Source: an uncultured Bacteroidales bacterium | GTDB lineage: Bacteria; Bacteroidota; Bacteroidia; Bacteroidales; P3 | DNA length: 64,000 nt | Assembly (NCBI GenBank): GCA_937886715.1 | Contig: CAKZZD010000033.1 | Location: 1-64,000, forward strand | Reading direction: 5' to 3' | Shown here: one piece after another, positions 51,032 to 60,302 of the stretch | Layout: each line of letters starts with the position of its first letter | Numbering within the stretch: the stretch's first letter is position 1 | Position numbers and translations under genes: made by a program | Notes under the pieces: generated by a model | Databases searched by the model: none | The model's input: the letters and a program-made list of their open reading frames with translations, nothing else | What the model was told of the DNA's origin: nothing

Positions 51032-52020
51032 ATCCCAAAGAGCATATCACATCCGTAGCGCAAACGGACCTTGCTTTTGAAGCGGGGCCCGAGAGGGTTT
51101 ACCATCTGCCCGTGATGGTGGATGAGGTGCTTGAAGGCCTGCAGCTGGACAAGGCCGGCACCTATGTCGATGCCACGTTCGGTGGCGGTGGACATTCGCG
51201 TGCCATCATGGAGCGCCTCGGCGACGAGGGTCGGCTGCTGGCTTTTGACCAGGATGAGGATGCGCGGATGAATGCGCTCGACGATTCCCGTTTTACGTTG
51301 ATCGACAGCAATTTCCGGTATATGAGGAATCACCTCAGGCTGTATGGGGTGCGGCAGGTGGACGGGGTTTTGGCCGATTTGGGCGTCTCGAGCCACCAGC
51401 TGGACGAGGCGTCGCGGGGGTTTTCGACACGTTTCGACGGTGAGTTGGACCTTCGGATGGACCGCCGCACTGGAGTGTCGGCGCGCGACCTGGTGAACAC
51501 GCTGGACGAGGCCGAGCTGACGAGGATATTCAGGCTGTATGGCGAGTTGACGGATGCACGGCAGTTGGCACGAGCGATTGTGTCGGCCCGTTCGAAGAGC
51601 ATGATCGAGACGACGTTCGATTTGCGTGATGCGGTGTCGCGCCATTTGCCGCGCGGTATGGAGAACAAGCGCCTGGCGATGATTTTCCAGGCATTGCGCA
51701 TTGAGGTGAATGGCGAGCTGGACGCGCTGCGCGAGTTTCTTCAGCAGTCGATCCAGGTGTTGCGTCCGGGCGGGCGTCTGGTGGTGATCAGCTACCATTC
51801 GCTTGAGGACCGTTTGGTGAAGAATTTTATGAAAACAGGCAACTTTGAGGGTGAGCTCGAGAAGGATTTCTACGGGCGTGTGCTGTCGCCGGTGCGCATG
51901 GTGAGCCATGGTGCCGTGAAGGCGGGCGAGGCGGAGCTGGCGCGCAACAACCGTTCGCGTAGCGCCCGTCTGCGTGTGGGAGAGAAGGTTGCCAATATGG
52001 AGGAAGTCAGCAATGGGTAA
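51028..52020 (+). CDS. rsmH: 16S rRNA m4C1402 methyltransferase
   Basis: 330 residues from ATG 51028. HLPVMVDEVLEGL, YVDATFGGGGHSRAI (SAM loop), DLGVSSHQLDEASRGFS and VVISYHSLEDRLVKNF are RsmH signatures. A longer frame upstream is within mraZ. Second gene of dcw. Confidence 0.96.
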   Translation: MNPKEHITSVAQTDLAFEAGPERVYHLPVMVDEVLEGLQLDKAGTYVDATFGGGGHSRAIMERLGDEGRLLAFDQDEDARMNALDDSRFTLIDSNFRYMRNHLRLYGVRQVDGVLADLGVSSHQLDEASRGFSTRFDGELDLRMDRRTGVSARDLVNTLDEAELTRIFRLYGELTDARQLARAIVSARSKSMIETTFDLRDAVSRHLPRGMENKRLAMIFQALRIEVNGELDALREFLQQSIQVLRPGGRLVVISYHSLEDRLVKNFMKTGNFEGELEKDFYGRVLSPVRMVSHGAVKAGEAELARNNRSRSARLRVGEKVANMEEVSNG

Positions 52021-52483
52021 CCGATTCAGAGAGAAGACCGTAGAGGAAGGCTTGCAGGCCGAGGCTGTTGAAGAGACCCCTGTGGTGGAAACTGCCGTAG
52101 AAGAAGGAGAGGGGCAGGAGCGGCCGACCGTCAATGCGGAAGCCGGCGAGCAGGTGCGCAGGCGCGCGTCGCGAGGCGGCAAGGCTGCCGGCAAGCTGGG
52201 CAAGATTCTGGGCGGCGACCTGCTGGCCGACAAGATGGTCACCCGACAGATACCGTTGCTGCTGCTGTGCCTGATATATCTGCTGGTGATTGTGGCCAAC
52301 CGCTACCATGTGGAGACCCTGAGCCGCGAGAAACAGGCCACGGAGGAGCGCATCAATTATCTGCGCGAACACCGTATCCAGATGCAGAAGCAGTATCAGC
52401 AGACGGTGAAGATCTCGCAGATAGCGGAGACGCTGAAGGATCGCGGTGTGGGATTGACGGCAGGCCCTCCGTATGAATTGTGA
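52013..52483 (+). CDS. ftsL: FtsL-like division protein
   Basis: 156 residues, bitopic: 80-residue charged cytoplasmic part with a basic RRRASRGGKAAGK patch, one membrane helix (IPLLLLCLIYLLVIVANRY), then a periplasmic coiled coil (LSREKQATEERINYLREHRI). Assigned by topology and place between rsmH and ftsI. Starts eight bases inside rsmH. Partner of FtsQ/FtsB for FtsWI activation. Confidence 0.8.
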   Translation: MGNRFREKTVEEGLQAEAVEETPVVETAVEEGEGQERPTVNAEAGEQVRRRASRGGKAAGKLGKILGGDLLADKMVTRQIPLLLLCLIYLLVIVANRYHVETLSREKQATEERINYLREHRIQMQKQYQQTVKISQIAETLKDRGVGLTAGPPYEL

Positions 52484-52501
52484 CAATGACAGGATGATGC
52501 C

Positions 52502-54754
52502 ATGAAAGAAAAGAAAGATACACGGATGACGCGCGGAATGACGCTTCTCTACGCCCTGCTGGTTGTGGGGGTAGGGGTGGCCATTGTCATGAAGCTGATT
52601 GACATACAGTGGACGCATGGCGACGAATGGCGCAAGCGCGGCGAGAAGCGCGAGGAGGGTCTCCGGACGGAGCCGGCGCGGCGTGGCACGATTTATTCGA
52701 GCGACGGCAAGGTGCTGGCCACGACGGTGACCGAGTGCGACCTGTATCTTGACCTCGACAACAAGGTGAAGGTGGACGAGGATGGCAACGTGAAATACGA
52801 TTCGAAGCACAATCCCTGCGAGACGGGTCCGATAGTGGATTCGAACTATCAGAAATATCTGGATACGGTGTGCCTGATGCTGAGCGAAGGCTGCCCCGGA
52901 CACAGCGTGGCCTATTATCGCGACCGTATCAACCGCGGACGCGCCAACGGCAGCAAGAGCCGGTGCTATCTGGTGCAGCGCGGAGTGCCGTATTCGGTGT
53001 GGCGCGAGATCACTCGTGTGCCGGGCTGGAACAGGGGTGTGGTGAAGCAGGTCGACGGACAGAGTGTGGTGCATCAGGTGCGTGCGCATATATATGGTAA
53101 TATGGCGGAGAACACGATAGGTTTCCGCAATAGTCTCTCGGCACGGTCGTACACCGGGCTGGAGGGCTATTATGACTCGATCTTGCGCGGGCAGGACGGC
53201 ATATACAATTGCCGCCGCTTGACGAAGGGCTTGTGGCTTCCCGACGAACCGCAGTCGCGCGAGGCTGTTCCGCAGCGCACCGACGACGACAGGATCGACA
53301 CGGTCATCGTGCAACGTAAGGTGGACGGCAAGAGCATCATCTCGACGATCGACACACGCTATCAGGACATAGCGGAAAGTTCGTTGCGCAAGGCGTTGCG
53401 GCTTTATGGCGGCAGCGCGGGGTGTGCCATCCTGATGGAGATGTCGACGGGATATGTGCTGGCTTGTGCCAATCTGGCCATCGATACGGCGGCGCACGAC
53501 TACCGCGAGGTGCGCGACCGCAATGTGGCGGTGTCGGATGTGTATGAGCCCGGATCGACATTCAAGACAGTGATCCTGACGGCGATGCTGAACGACCCCG
53601 CCATCACCATCGACACGGCCATGCAGTTGAAGTCGGGATATAAGAATTTTGGCGGCAAAAACGGCGAGATCAAGGACGACCATACGCTTGCCGGACGCGA
53701 TTCGCTGAATGTGAGGGAGGTGATCGAACAATCGTCGAATGTGGGTATGAGCGAGTTGGGATGGATGTACTACAACCACCGTCGCGACACGCTGAGGCGG
53801 ATGGTGGAGGAGATGTTCCCGTATGCCAAGCTCAATCCTGACGTGACAGCGCCGCAACCCAGCAGCTATGTCAACGACCTGAATCGGTCGAACCGCGATT
53901 TTCTGAATTTCTGCTACGGCTATTCCACACGAGTGTCGGCCCTGCAGCTGATCACGTTCTACAATGCGCTTGGGGCAGGCGGGAGGATGGTGAAGCCGCT
54001 CTTTTGCCGCGCCATTGTCGACGGTGGCCATACGGAGCCGGTGCGGCCTGTGGTGCTCAACGAGCGGATGTGCAGCAAGGCAAGCGCCCAGATGATGGCG
54101 ACATTGTTGGAGGGTGTTGTCGAACGAGGCACCGGCAATAATATAAAGAATACCACCTACGGCATTGCCGGAAAGACCGGTACGGCGGTGCACAGCTATT
54201 CGAACAGATATCGTTATAACGCGTCGTTTGCCGGATTCTTCCCGTCGGAAAATCCGCGCTACACGTGTCTGGTGATGATCGAGGACATACATGCCTTCGG
54301 ACGTCAGGCGGCGCTGGTGTTCAAGGACATCAGCGATTGCGTGGTGGCTGTGGACAAGAGTTTGAGCAATGGCGGTGTGAAGTCGGTGTGGCCGCGCCTG
54401 GAAGACGACAGTGCCAAGGCTGCCCAGCGACCTATGGTGGCGCGCGGACGTCGTGAGGGATTGGAGAATGCCTACCGCCGGCTGAAGGTGCCGTTTGTCA
54501 GCGACGACAGCACCACCTCATGGGTGCGATATCTGGCTGGCGACGACAGCGTGCCGTCGCGCTATTGCGGCTATGAACCCAAAGAGGGTCAGGTGCCCAA
54601 TTGCAGCGGCATGACGGCCAAAGATGCGGTGGCAATCCTGCATTCGTTGGGCTACAGGGTGAGTGTGAGCGGCTATGGCAAGGTGGTGTCGCAATCGCCC
54701 AAGGCCGGCCAGGAGCTGCACAGGAACGGGATGGTGGAATTGGTGTTAAGATGA
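52502..54754 (+). CDS. ftsI: Septal penicillin-binding protein FtsI with C-terminal PASTA domain
   Basis: 750 residues, class B transpeptidase. N-terminal membrane anchor, dimerisation domain (RRGTIYSSDGKVLA), S352-T-F-K355 (catalytic Ser), S411-S-N and K558-T-G. A PASTA domain occupies about residues 690-750 (VPNCSGMTAKDAVAILHSLGY). Cross-links septal peptidoglycan with FtsW. Stop overlaps murE ATG. Confidence 0.96.
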   Translation: MKEKKDTRMTRGMTLLYALLVVGVGVAIVMKLIDIQWTHGDEWRKRGEKREEGLRTEPARRGTIYSSDGKVLATTVTECDLYLDLDNKVKVDEDGNVKYDSKHNPCETGPIVDSNYQKYLDTVCLMLSEGCPGHSVAYYRDRINRGRANGSKSRCYLVQRGVPYSVWREITRVPGWNRGVVKQVDGQSVVHQVRAHIYGNMAENTIGFRNSLSARSYTGLEGYYDSILRGQDGIYNCRRLTKGLWLPDEPQSREAVPQRTDDDRIDTVIVQRKVDGKSIISTIDTRYQDIAESSLRKALRLYGGSAGCAILMEMSTGYVLACANLAIDTAAHDYREVRDRNVAVSDVYEPGSTFKTVILTAMLNDPAITIDTAMQLKSGYKNFGGKNGEIKDDHTLAGRDSLNVREVIEQSSNVGMSELGWMYYNHRRDTLRRMVEEMFPYAKLNPDVTAPQPSSYVNDLNRSNRDFLNFCYGYSTRVSALQLITFYNALGAGGRMVKPLFCRAIVDGGHTEPVRPVVLNERMCSKASAQMMATLLEGVVERGTGNNIKNTTYGIAGKTGTAVHSYSNRYRYNASFAGFFPSENPRYTCLVMIEDIHAFGRQAALVFKDISDCVVAVDKSLSNGGVKSVWPRLEDDSAKAAQRPMVARGRREGLENAYRRLKVPFVSDDSTTSWVRYLAGDDSVPSRYCGYEPKEGQVPNCSGMTAKDAVAILHSLGYRVSVSGYGKVVSQSPKAGQELHRNGMVELVLR

Positions 54755-56238
54755 AGACTCGAATGAAGATAAAAGATATCATAGAAGGGTTATCCTGCGA
54801 GGTGCACGGCGCCCGGGATCTGGAAGTGGCGGATGTCCATTTCGACTCCCGTCGTGTGAAGGAGGGTACGCTCTTTGTGGCACAGCGAGGCACCAAAGTG
54901 GATGGTCACGAATATATCGGCGGTGCCATAGAAAAGGGCGCTGTGGCAGTGGTATGCGAACAGTTGCCGAAGGCATTGGCCGACGGGGTGACCTATATTG
55001 TTGTCGAGGACAGCAGCTATGCCCTCGGAGTGATGGCATCGAATTTCTACGGCCAGCCGTCGCGCAAGCTGCGGCTGGTGGGCATCACCGGCACCAACGG
55101 CAAGACGACGACGGTGACGTTGCTGCACAGAATGTTCCGTATGGCCGGATTCCATGTGGGACTGATTTCGACGATAGTGAACAAAATTGACGAGGAGGAG
55201 CTGCCAACAGGGCACACCACCCCGGATGCCGTCGAGCTGAACGGGCTGTTGTCGCGAATGGTGGAGGCGGGTTGCGAATACTGCTTCATGGAGGTCAGTT
55301 CGCATTCCGTTGTGCAGCACCGCGTGGCAGGGTTGACGTTTGCGGGCGGTATCTTCAGCAACATCACCCACGACCATCTGGACTTTCACAAGACGATGGC
55401 CAACTATATTGCTGCCAAGAAGGGATTTTTCGACATGCTGCCGGCCGGTGCGTGGGCGCTGACGAATGTGGATGACCGCAACGGTATGGTGATGGTGCAA
55501 AACACCAAAGCCGCGGTGAGCACTTATAGCCTCACACGGGCGGCCGACTTCAGTTGCCGTGTGCTGGAGGATACCTTCGAGGGTATGATGCTCGAGATAC
55601 GAAGCCGTCGAGATGGCGCAACAAAGAGCAACGAAATCTGGTGCCGGCTGGTGGGACGCTTCAATGCCTACAACCTGTTGGCGATATATTCTGCCGCCGT
55701 GTTGTGCGGAGTGGAAGAAGCGGAGGCGTTGCGGCTGCTGAGTGTGCTGGAACCTGCCCCGGGGCGTTTCCAATATGTGTCGGGCAAGGGTGTGACGGCT
55801 ATCGTCGACTATGCGCATACGCCTGATGCCCTGCAGAATGTGATATCCACCATTTCCGAGATTCGCAGGCCGACGCAGGCGCTGATCACTGTGGTGGGTT
55901 GTGGCGGCGACCGCGACAAAACGAAACGGCCCGAGATGGCGAAGATCGCCTCCGAGGGTAGCGACAAGCTGGTGCTCACATCCGACAATCCGCGCACCGA
56001 GAATCCCGACCGTATCCTTGACGATATGGAGGCGGGTTTGACCGCTATCCAGTTGAGCCATACGGTGAGAATAAGTGACAGGCGGCAGGCCATACGCACC
56101 GCCTGCATGATGGCCAAGGAAGGCGACATTGTGCTGGTGGCAGGCAAGGGGCATGAAACCTACCAGGAGGTGAACGGAGTGCGCTCGCATTTCGACGATG
56201 TTGAAGAATTGAAGAAGTGTCTGTGCGACAAGGAATAG
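54751..56238 (+). CDS. murE: UDP-MurNAc-L-Ala-D-Glu:meso-diaminopimelate ligase
   Basis: 495 residues. N-terminal VHFDSRRVKEGTLFVA, P-loop GITGTNGKTTTVTLLH, SSHSVVQHRV, and the DNPRTENP motif that marks meso-DAP rather than lysine specificity. ATG 54751 overlaps the ftsI stop; ATG 54763 is possible. Third-residue addition in peptidoglycan stem. Confidence 0.96.
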   Translation: MKTRMKIKDIIEGLSCEVHGARDLEVADVHFDSRRVKEGTLFVAQRGTKVDGHEYIGGAIEKGAVAVVCEQLPKALADGVTYIVVEDSSYALGVMASNFYGQPSRKLRLVGITGTNGKTTTVTLLHRMFRMAGFHVGLISTIVNKIDEEELPTGHTTPDAVELNGLLSRMVEAGCEYCFMEVSSHSVVQHRVAGLTFAGGIFSNITHDHLDFHKTMANYIAAKKGFFDMLPAGAWALTNVDDRNGMVMVQNTKAAVSTYSLTRAADFSCRVLEDTFEGMMLEIRSRRDGATKSNEIWCRLVGRFNAYNLLAIYSAAVLCGVEEAEALRLLSVLEPAPGRFQYVSGKGVTAIVDYAHTPDALQNVISTISEIRRPTQALITVVGCGGDRDKTKRPEMAKIASEGSDKLVLTSDNPRTENPDRILDDMEAGLTAIQLSHTVRISDRRQAIRTACMMAKEGDIVLVAGKGHETYQEVNGVRSHFDDVEELKKCLCDKE

Positions 56239-56269
56239 GAAAAAGTAACAAGTAAACAGGAAGAGATAG

Positions 56270-57448
56270 ATGCTGTATTATCTTTTTGATTGGATGGATA
56301 AAGTGCTTGATGTGCCGGGCGCGGGTGCGTTCCAGTATATCTCCACGCGAGCTGCCGCCAGTATGGTCACGTCGCTGCTGATCATGTTGCTTTGCGGCAA
56401 ACCGTTTATCAAGTGGATGAAGACGAAGCTCGGCATGATGGACGAGGTCCGTACGGAGCTTGGTCTGGAGGGCGCAGAGCAGAAAGCGAAGACCCCCACG
56501 ATGGGGGGATTGCTGATCCTGGCAGCCATCATCATTCCCACGCTGCTTTTTGCCAAGTTGGACAATATCTACATATTGATCATGCTCGGCACGACGGTGT
56601 GGATGGGCATGGTGGGCTTTCTTGACGACTATCTGAAGAAACATCGCGGCAAGGCCGGGTTGCCCGGAAAGTACAAGGTGATAGGCCAGGTGATGCTCGG
56701 ACTGGTTGTGGGACTGCTGATCATGTACCATCCCGATATTCAGAATTCCACCCTGACGACGATTCCGTTTGTGAAAAACAATGAGTTGGACTATGCCAAG
56801 CTGGTCACGTGGATGGGCCCGTGGGCCAAGGATCTGGTATGGGTTGTGGTGGTGCTTGTGGTGGTGCTTGTGGTAACGGCGGTGAGCAATGCATCGAATC
56901 TGACCGACGGCATCGACGGTATAGCCACGGGCGTGGCGGCTGTCAACGGCGGAGCCCTGGCCCTTTTGGCTTGGGTGAGTGGCAACGTCATGATGGCTTC
57001 GTATCTGAATATCATGTATCTGCCGAATATCGGCGAGTTGACCATATTCAGCACCGCGTTCATGGGCGCCACTTTGGGCTTCTTGTGGTTCAACACGCAC
57101 CCGGCGGAGATCTTTATGGGCGACACTGGGTCGCTGGCCATCGGCGGCATAATCGCAGTGTTTGCGGTGTTGATCAAGAAGGAATTGCTGCTGCCTTTGC
57201 TGTGTGGCATATATGTGGTTGAGAACCTGTCGGTGATTATCCAGACAGCTGCCTGCAAGCGCTATCGCCGCAAGCACAAATTGCCGGCGGGAGTGCCCGT
57301 TCCGGTGGATAAGCGTCCGTTCAGAATGACCCCCCTGCACCACCATTACCAGAAGAAGGGTGTGGCAGAAGAAAAGGTGGTCCAGCGCTTTATAATAATC
57401 GCCATACTGCTGGCAATTTTTACATTGATGACATTGAAACTCAGATAA
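56270..57448 (+). CDS. mraY: Phospho-MurNAc-pentapeptide translocase
   Basis: 392 residues, ten membrane segments. KTPTMGGLLIL, VGFLDDYLKK (Asp pair), NASNLTDGIDGIATG, FMGDTGSLAIGG and PLHHHYQKKG (His motif). Makes lipid I at the inner membrane. Three bases before the murD remnant. Confidence 0.97.
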   Translation: MLYYLFDWMDKVLDVPGAGAFQYISTRAAASMVTSLLIMLLCGKPFIKWMKTKLGMMDEVRTELGLEGAEQKAKTPTMGGLLILAAIIIPTLLFAKLDNIYILIMLGTTVWMGMVGFLDDYLKKHRGKAGLPGKYKVIGQVMLGLVVGLLIMYHPDIQNSTLTTIPFVKNNELDYAKLVTWMGPWAKDLVWVVVVLVVVLVVTAVSNASNLTDGIDGIATGVAAVNGGALALLAWVSGNVMMASYLNIMYLPNIGELTIFSTAFMGATLGFLWFNTHPAEIFMGDTGSLAIGGIIAVFAVLIKKELLLPLLCGIYVVENLSVIIQTAACKRYRRKHKLPAGVPVPVDKRPFRMTPLHHHYQKKGVAEEKVVQRFIIIAILLAIFTLMTLKLR

Positions 57449-57451
57449 ACT

Positions 57452-57991
57452 ATGATGATAGACACATTGACCCTGCAAGGTAGGGATAGAGTACACTCGG
57501 GATTGGCCGGCATCGATGCCCAACGGCTTAAGGCCATGCGAAAGGAGGGGTTGCGAGCCTGTTTCAACCGGCTTGAAGATACCCGTTATCGGCTTGAGTT
57601 TGTGGCTCGTGTGCGTGATCGTGAATATATCAATGATGCAGCATCGCGCAATATCAATTCAACATGGTATGCGCTGGAGAGTGTGCAGGGCGGGTTGATA
57701 TGGATTGCCAACGGCAGCGACAAGAAAAACGATTATAGCCGGTTGGTGCCGCCTGCGCTGCGCAAGGTGCGTATGTTGCTGATAGTGGGGCATGACGAGA
57801 GCGGTATGACGAAGACTTTCACCGGAATCATTCCCAATATCATTGAGGTCGACACCATGGCCGATGCCTTGAAGGCGGCATATTATTATGAAGCCGACGA
57901 TGTCAAGGTGCTCTATTCACCAGCCGTCGACAATGGTCGTCCGTCGGGTGAACTGGGCGAGATATTCAGACATGAAGTGAATGAATTATGA
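57452..57991 (+). CDS. Degenerate MurD C-terminal-domain protein in the murD position
   Basis: 179 residues. Matches only the end of MurD, from the LKGxHN strand (here LQGRDRVHSGLAG) through the C-terminal domain: RYRLEFVARV, REYINDAASRNINSTWYALES, GGLIWIANGSDKKNDY, VDTMADALKAA. The N-terminal UDP-binding and central ATPase domains, including the GKT loop, are absent. Key C-domain motifs are changed: SKATN became AASRN and the LSPACASFD loop became YSPAVDNGRP. It cannot be a ligase. Frame intact, three bases after mraY and overlapping ftsW (ATGA), so probably still translated. Confidence 0.8.
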   Translation: MMIDTLTLQGRDRVHSGLAGIDAQRLKAMRKEGLRACFNRLEDTRYRLEFVARVRDREYINDAASRNINSTWYALESVQGGLIWIANGSDKKNDYSRLVPPALRKVRMLLIVGHDESGMTKTFTGIIPNIIEVDTMADALKAAYYYEADDVKVLYSPAVDNGRPSGELGEIFRHEVNEL

Positions 57992-59187
57992 AGATAAAAG
58001 TAGGCAATCTGTTTCGTGGAGATAAGATCATCTGGGTGGTGTTTCTGCTGCTCAGCATCATATCGCTTGTCGAGGTGTATAGCTCGATAGGCTTGTATGC
58101 CTATTCTTTCTTCGCGACGAAGACACCTACTTCGCTGTTTCTGCGCCATCTGCTGATTGTGGGGGTGACCTATGTCGCCATCATTCTGCTGTCGCGGGTC
58201 AACTATCGCTATTTTTCCCGGTTTGCCATGTTGGGCTATTGGGCCTCACTGGTGCTGTTGGTGCTGATGCTGGCCCTGAACCGAGGCCGCTGGTTCCAGA
58301 TACCGATCATCGGCCAATTCCAGCCGTCGGAAATTGCCAAGGTGGTACTGATTATCTTCGTGGCGCGCGTGCTGACGTTGAAAAAGGACCAGGTCAAAGA
58401 GTTAGGCACATTCCTGATGTTGCTGGTCTATATTGCCTTGGTGACGGCATTGGTACTTCCCGAAAACTTCTCCACTGCAGCATTGATTTTCTTGTCGTGC
58501 TATCTGATGTTGCTGTTCGGTGGCGTCCGCCGAAGCTACTGGTGGCGTCTGTTTTTAGGCATAGCGCTGGTGGGCGGACTTGCCTTGTTCTTGATGGTCA
58601 AGATGCCTGGAGGCGATTCTGTCGAGGGTAGTGGCTTTTTCCATCGTGGCGGAATCTGGGCAGAGCGTATCGACAATTGGCTGCATCCCGACCCCGACAA
58701 GCTGTCGCAGGAAAATATGGCCAAGATGGCCATCGCCCGAGGCGGCGTCTTTGGCGCCGGTATAGGCAAGACGGTGCATGCCCGGCTGATGACCCAGTCA
58801 CACAACGATTTCATCTATGCCATCATCATCGAGGAGATGGGGATGGTGGGAGGATTGGCCGTGTTTGTGCTGTATGGCATATTCTATTTCCGCTGCATTC
58901 GTCTGGCTTGGAGATGTAAGGGCCGTTTTGGCGCGTTGACGGTGGCGGGACTGGGGACGGTGATCTATCTTCAGGCGCTTGTCAATATGAGTGTGGCGGT
59001 GGGCTTGTTGCCTGTGACGGGACAAACGCTGCCGTTCATCAGCTATGGTGGCACGGCGTACCTTTTCTTGGGATGTGCACTGGGAGTTATCCAGTCGGTG
59101 GCAGCGGATGTCGATATTCAGGAAAAGAATGAAACCAAGCCACAAAGCGAAGATATTGAACCTATAGTGAATCAACAAACAACATAA
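57988..59187 (+). CDS. ftsW: Septal peptidoglycan glycosyltransferase FtsW
   Basis: 399 residues, SEDS family. QPSEIAKVVLI, ERIDNWLHPDPDKLSQENMA, GIGKTVHARLMTQSHNDFIYAIIIEEMG (SEDS core, shown by QSHNDFIYAIIIEE) and LPFISYGGTAYLFLG. Polymerises glycan strands with FtsI. ATG overlaps the murD-remnant stop; stop overlaps murG. Confidence 0.95.
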   Translation: MKIKVGNLFRGDKIIWVVFLLLSIISLVEVYSSIGLYAYSFFATKTPTSLFLRHLLIVGVTYVAIILLSRVNYRYFSRFAMLGYWASLVLLVLMLALNRGRWFQIPIIGQFQPSEIAKVVLIIFVARVLTLKKDQVKELGTFLMLLVYIALVTALVLPENFSTAALIFLSCYLMLLFGGVRRSYWWRLFLGIALVGGLALFLMVKMPGGDSVEGSGFFHRGGIWAERIDNWLHPDPDKLSQENMAKMAIARGGVFGAGIGKTVHARLMTQSHNDFIYAIIIEEMGMVGGLAVFVLYGIFYFRCIRLAWRCKGRFGALTVAGLGTVIYLQALVNMSVAVGLLPVTGQTLPFISYGGTAYLFLGCALGVIQSVAADVDIQEKNETKPQSEDIEPIVNQQTT

Positions 59188-60302
59188 TGAGCGATATGAG
59201 GATAATTATCAGTGGAGGAGGCAGTGGCGGACATATATTCCCTGCTGTGGCAATAGCCAATGCTGTGAAGGCCAGGTGGCCCGAGGCCGATATCCTGTTT
59301 GTCGGTGCCGAAGGGCGTATGGAGATGGAAAAGGTTCCCGCTGCCGGTTATGAAATCAAGGGTCTCCCGATTGCCGGTCTTCAGCGCAAGCTGACTCCGG
59401 CCAATGTGGTGAAGAACCTCCAGCTGCCGTTCAAGATGTGGAAAAGCCGGAAGATGGTGAAGGAAATCCTGACTGGTTTCAAACCTGATATTGTGGTTGG
59501 AGTGGGAGGCTTCGCCAGTGAACCCACGCTGATGGCCGCATCGGCCATGGGCATCCCCACTTTGCTTCAGGAGCAGAATTCATATGCCGGCCTGACAAAC
59601 AAGATGCTGGCGAAGAACGCCCGAAAGATATGTGTGGCGTATGAAGGAATGGAGCGATTCTTCCCGAAAGAGAAGATTGTTTTCACCGGCAATCCTGTGC
59701 GTGCCGATATTGAGAATATGACTGTGACCAATGCTGAAGGCAGGGCGCATTTTGGCCTGAACGCTGAGGGGCGCGTGATGCTTTCGGTAGGGGGCAGTTT
59801 AGGCGCCCGCAGCATCAACCAGATGATTCTGGCCCACCTGCACTTCTTCAAGGAGAACAATATTCAGGTGCTCTGGCAAACTGGAAAGTGGATGTACGAC
59901 GAGGCCAAGGCTGCCGTGGATCAGGCCAAAGTGACTGAGTGGGTCAAAGTGCACCAATTCATCAGCCGTATGGATATGGCCTATGCCGCGGCCGATGTGG
60001 TAGTGTCGCGTGCCGGAGCCATTGCCATCTCTGAGCTTTGCCTTGTGGGCAAACCGGTGATTCTGATACCCTCACCGAATGTGGCAGAAGACCATCAGAC
60101 GAAGAATGCGCTGGCCCTTGTCGACAGGGGCGCAGCATTGATGGTGCGTGATGCTGACTGCGATGCCCAAGGCCCTTCGGCAATCCTTGAACTCTTCGAC
60201 AGCCCGCGCCAACAGGCTGAAATGAGTGCGGCAATACAAAAGATGGCTGTCCGTCGAGCGGCTGATAAAATTGTGGACCAAATAGCCAAGATTGTTCAAT
60301 GA
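59187..60302 (+). CDS. murG: UDP-GlcNAc:lipid I GlcNAc transferase
   Basis: 371 residues. GGGSGGHIFPAVAIA (first G loop), GVGGFASEPTLMAA, LQEQNSYAGLTNK, GGSLGARSINQ, SRAGAIAISELCLVGKP and PSPNVAEDHQTKNAL. Converts lipid I to lipid II. Start at 59187, where ATG overlaps the ftsW stop; ATG 59196 is possible. Coupled to murC by a four-base overlap. Confidence 0.97.
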   Translation: MSDMRIIISGGGSGGHIFPAVAIANAVKARWPEADILFVGAEGRMEMEKVPAAGYEIKGLPIAGLQRKLTPANVVKNLQLPFKMWKSRKMVKEILTGFKPDIVVGVGGFASEPTLMAASAMGIPTLLQEQNSYAGLTNKMLAKNARKICVAYEGMERFFPKEKIVFTGNPVRADIENMTVTNAEGRAHFGLNAEGRVMLSVGGSLGARSINQMILAHLHFFKENNIQVLWQTGKWMYDEAKAAVDQAKVTEWVKVHQFISRMDMAYAAADVVVSRAGAIAISELCLVGKPVILIPSPNVAEDHQTKNALALVDRGAALMVRDADCDAQGPSAILELFDSPRQQAEMSAAIQKMAVRRAADKIVDQIAKIVQ

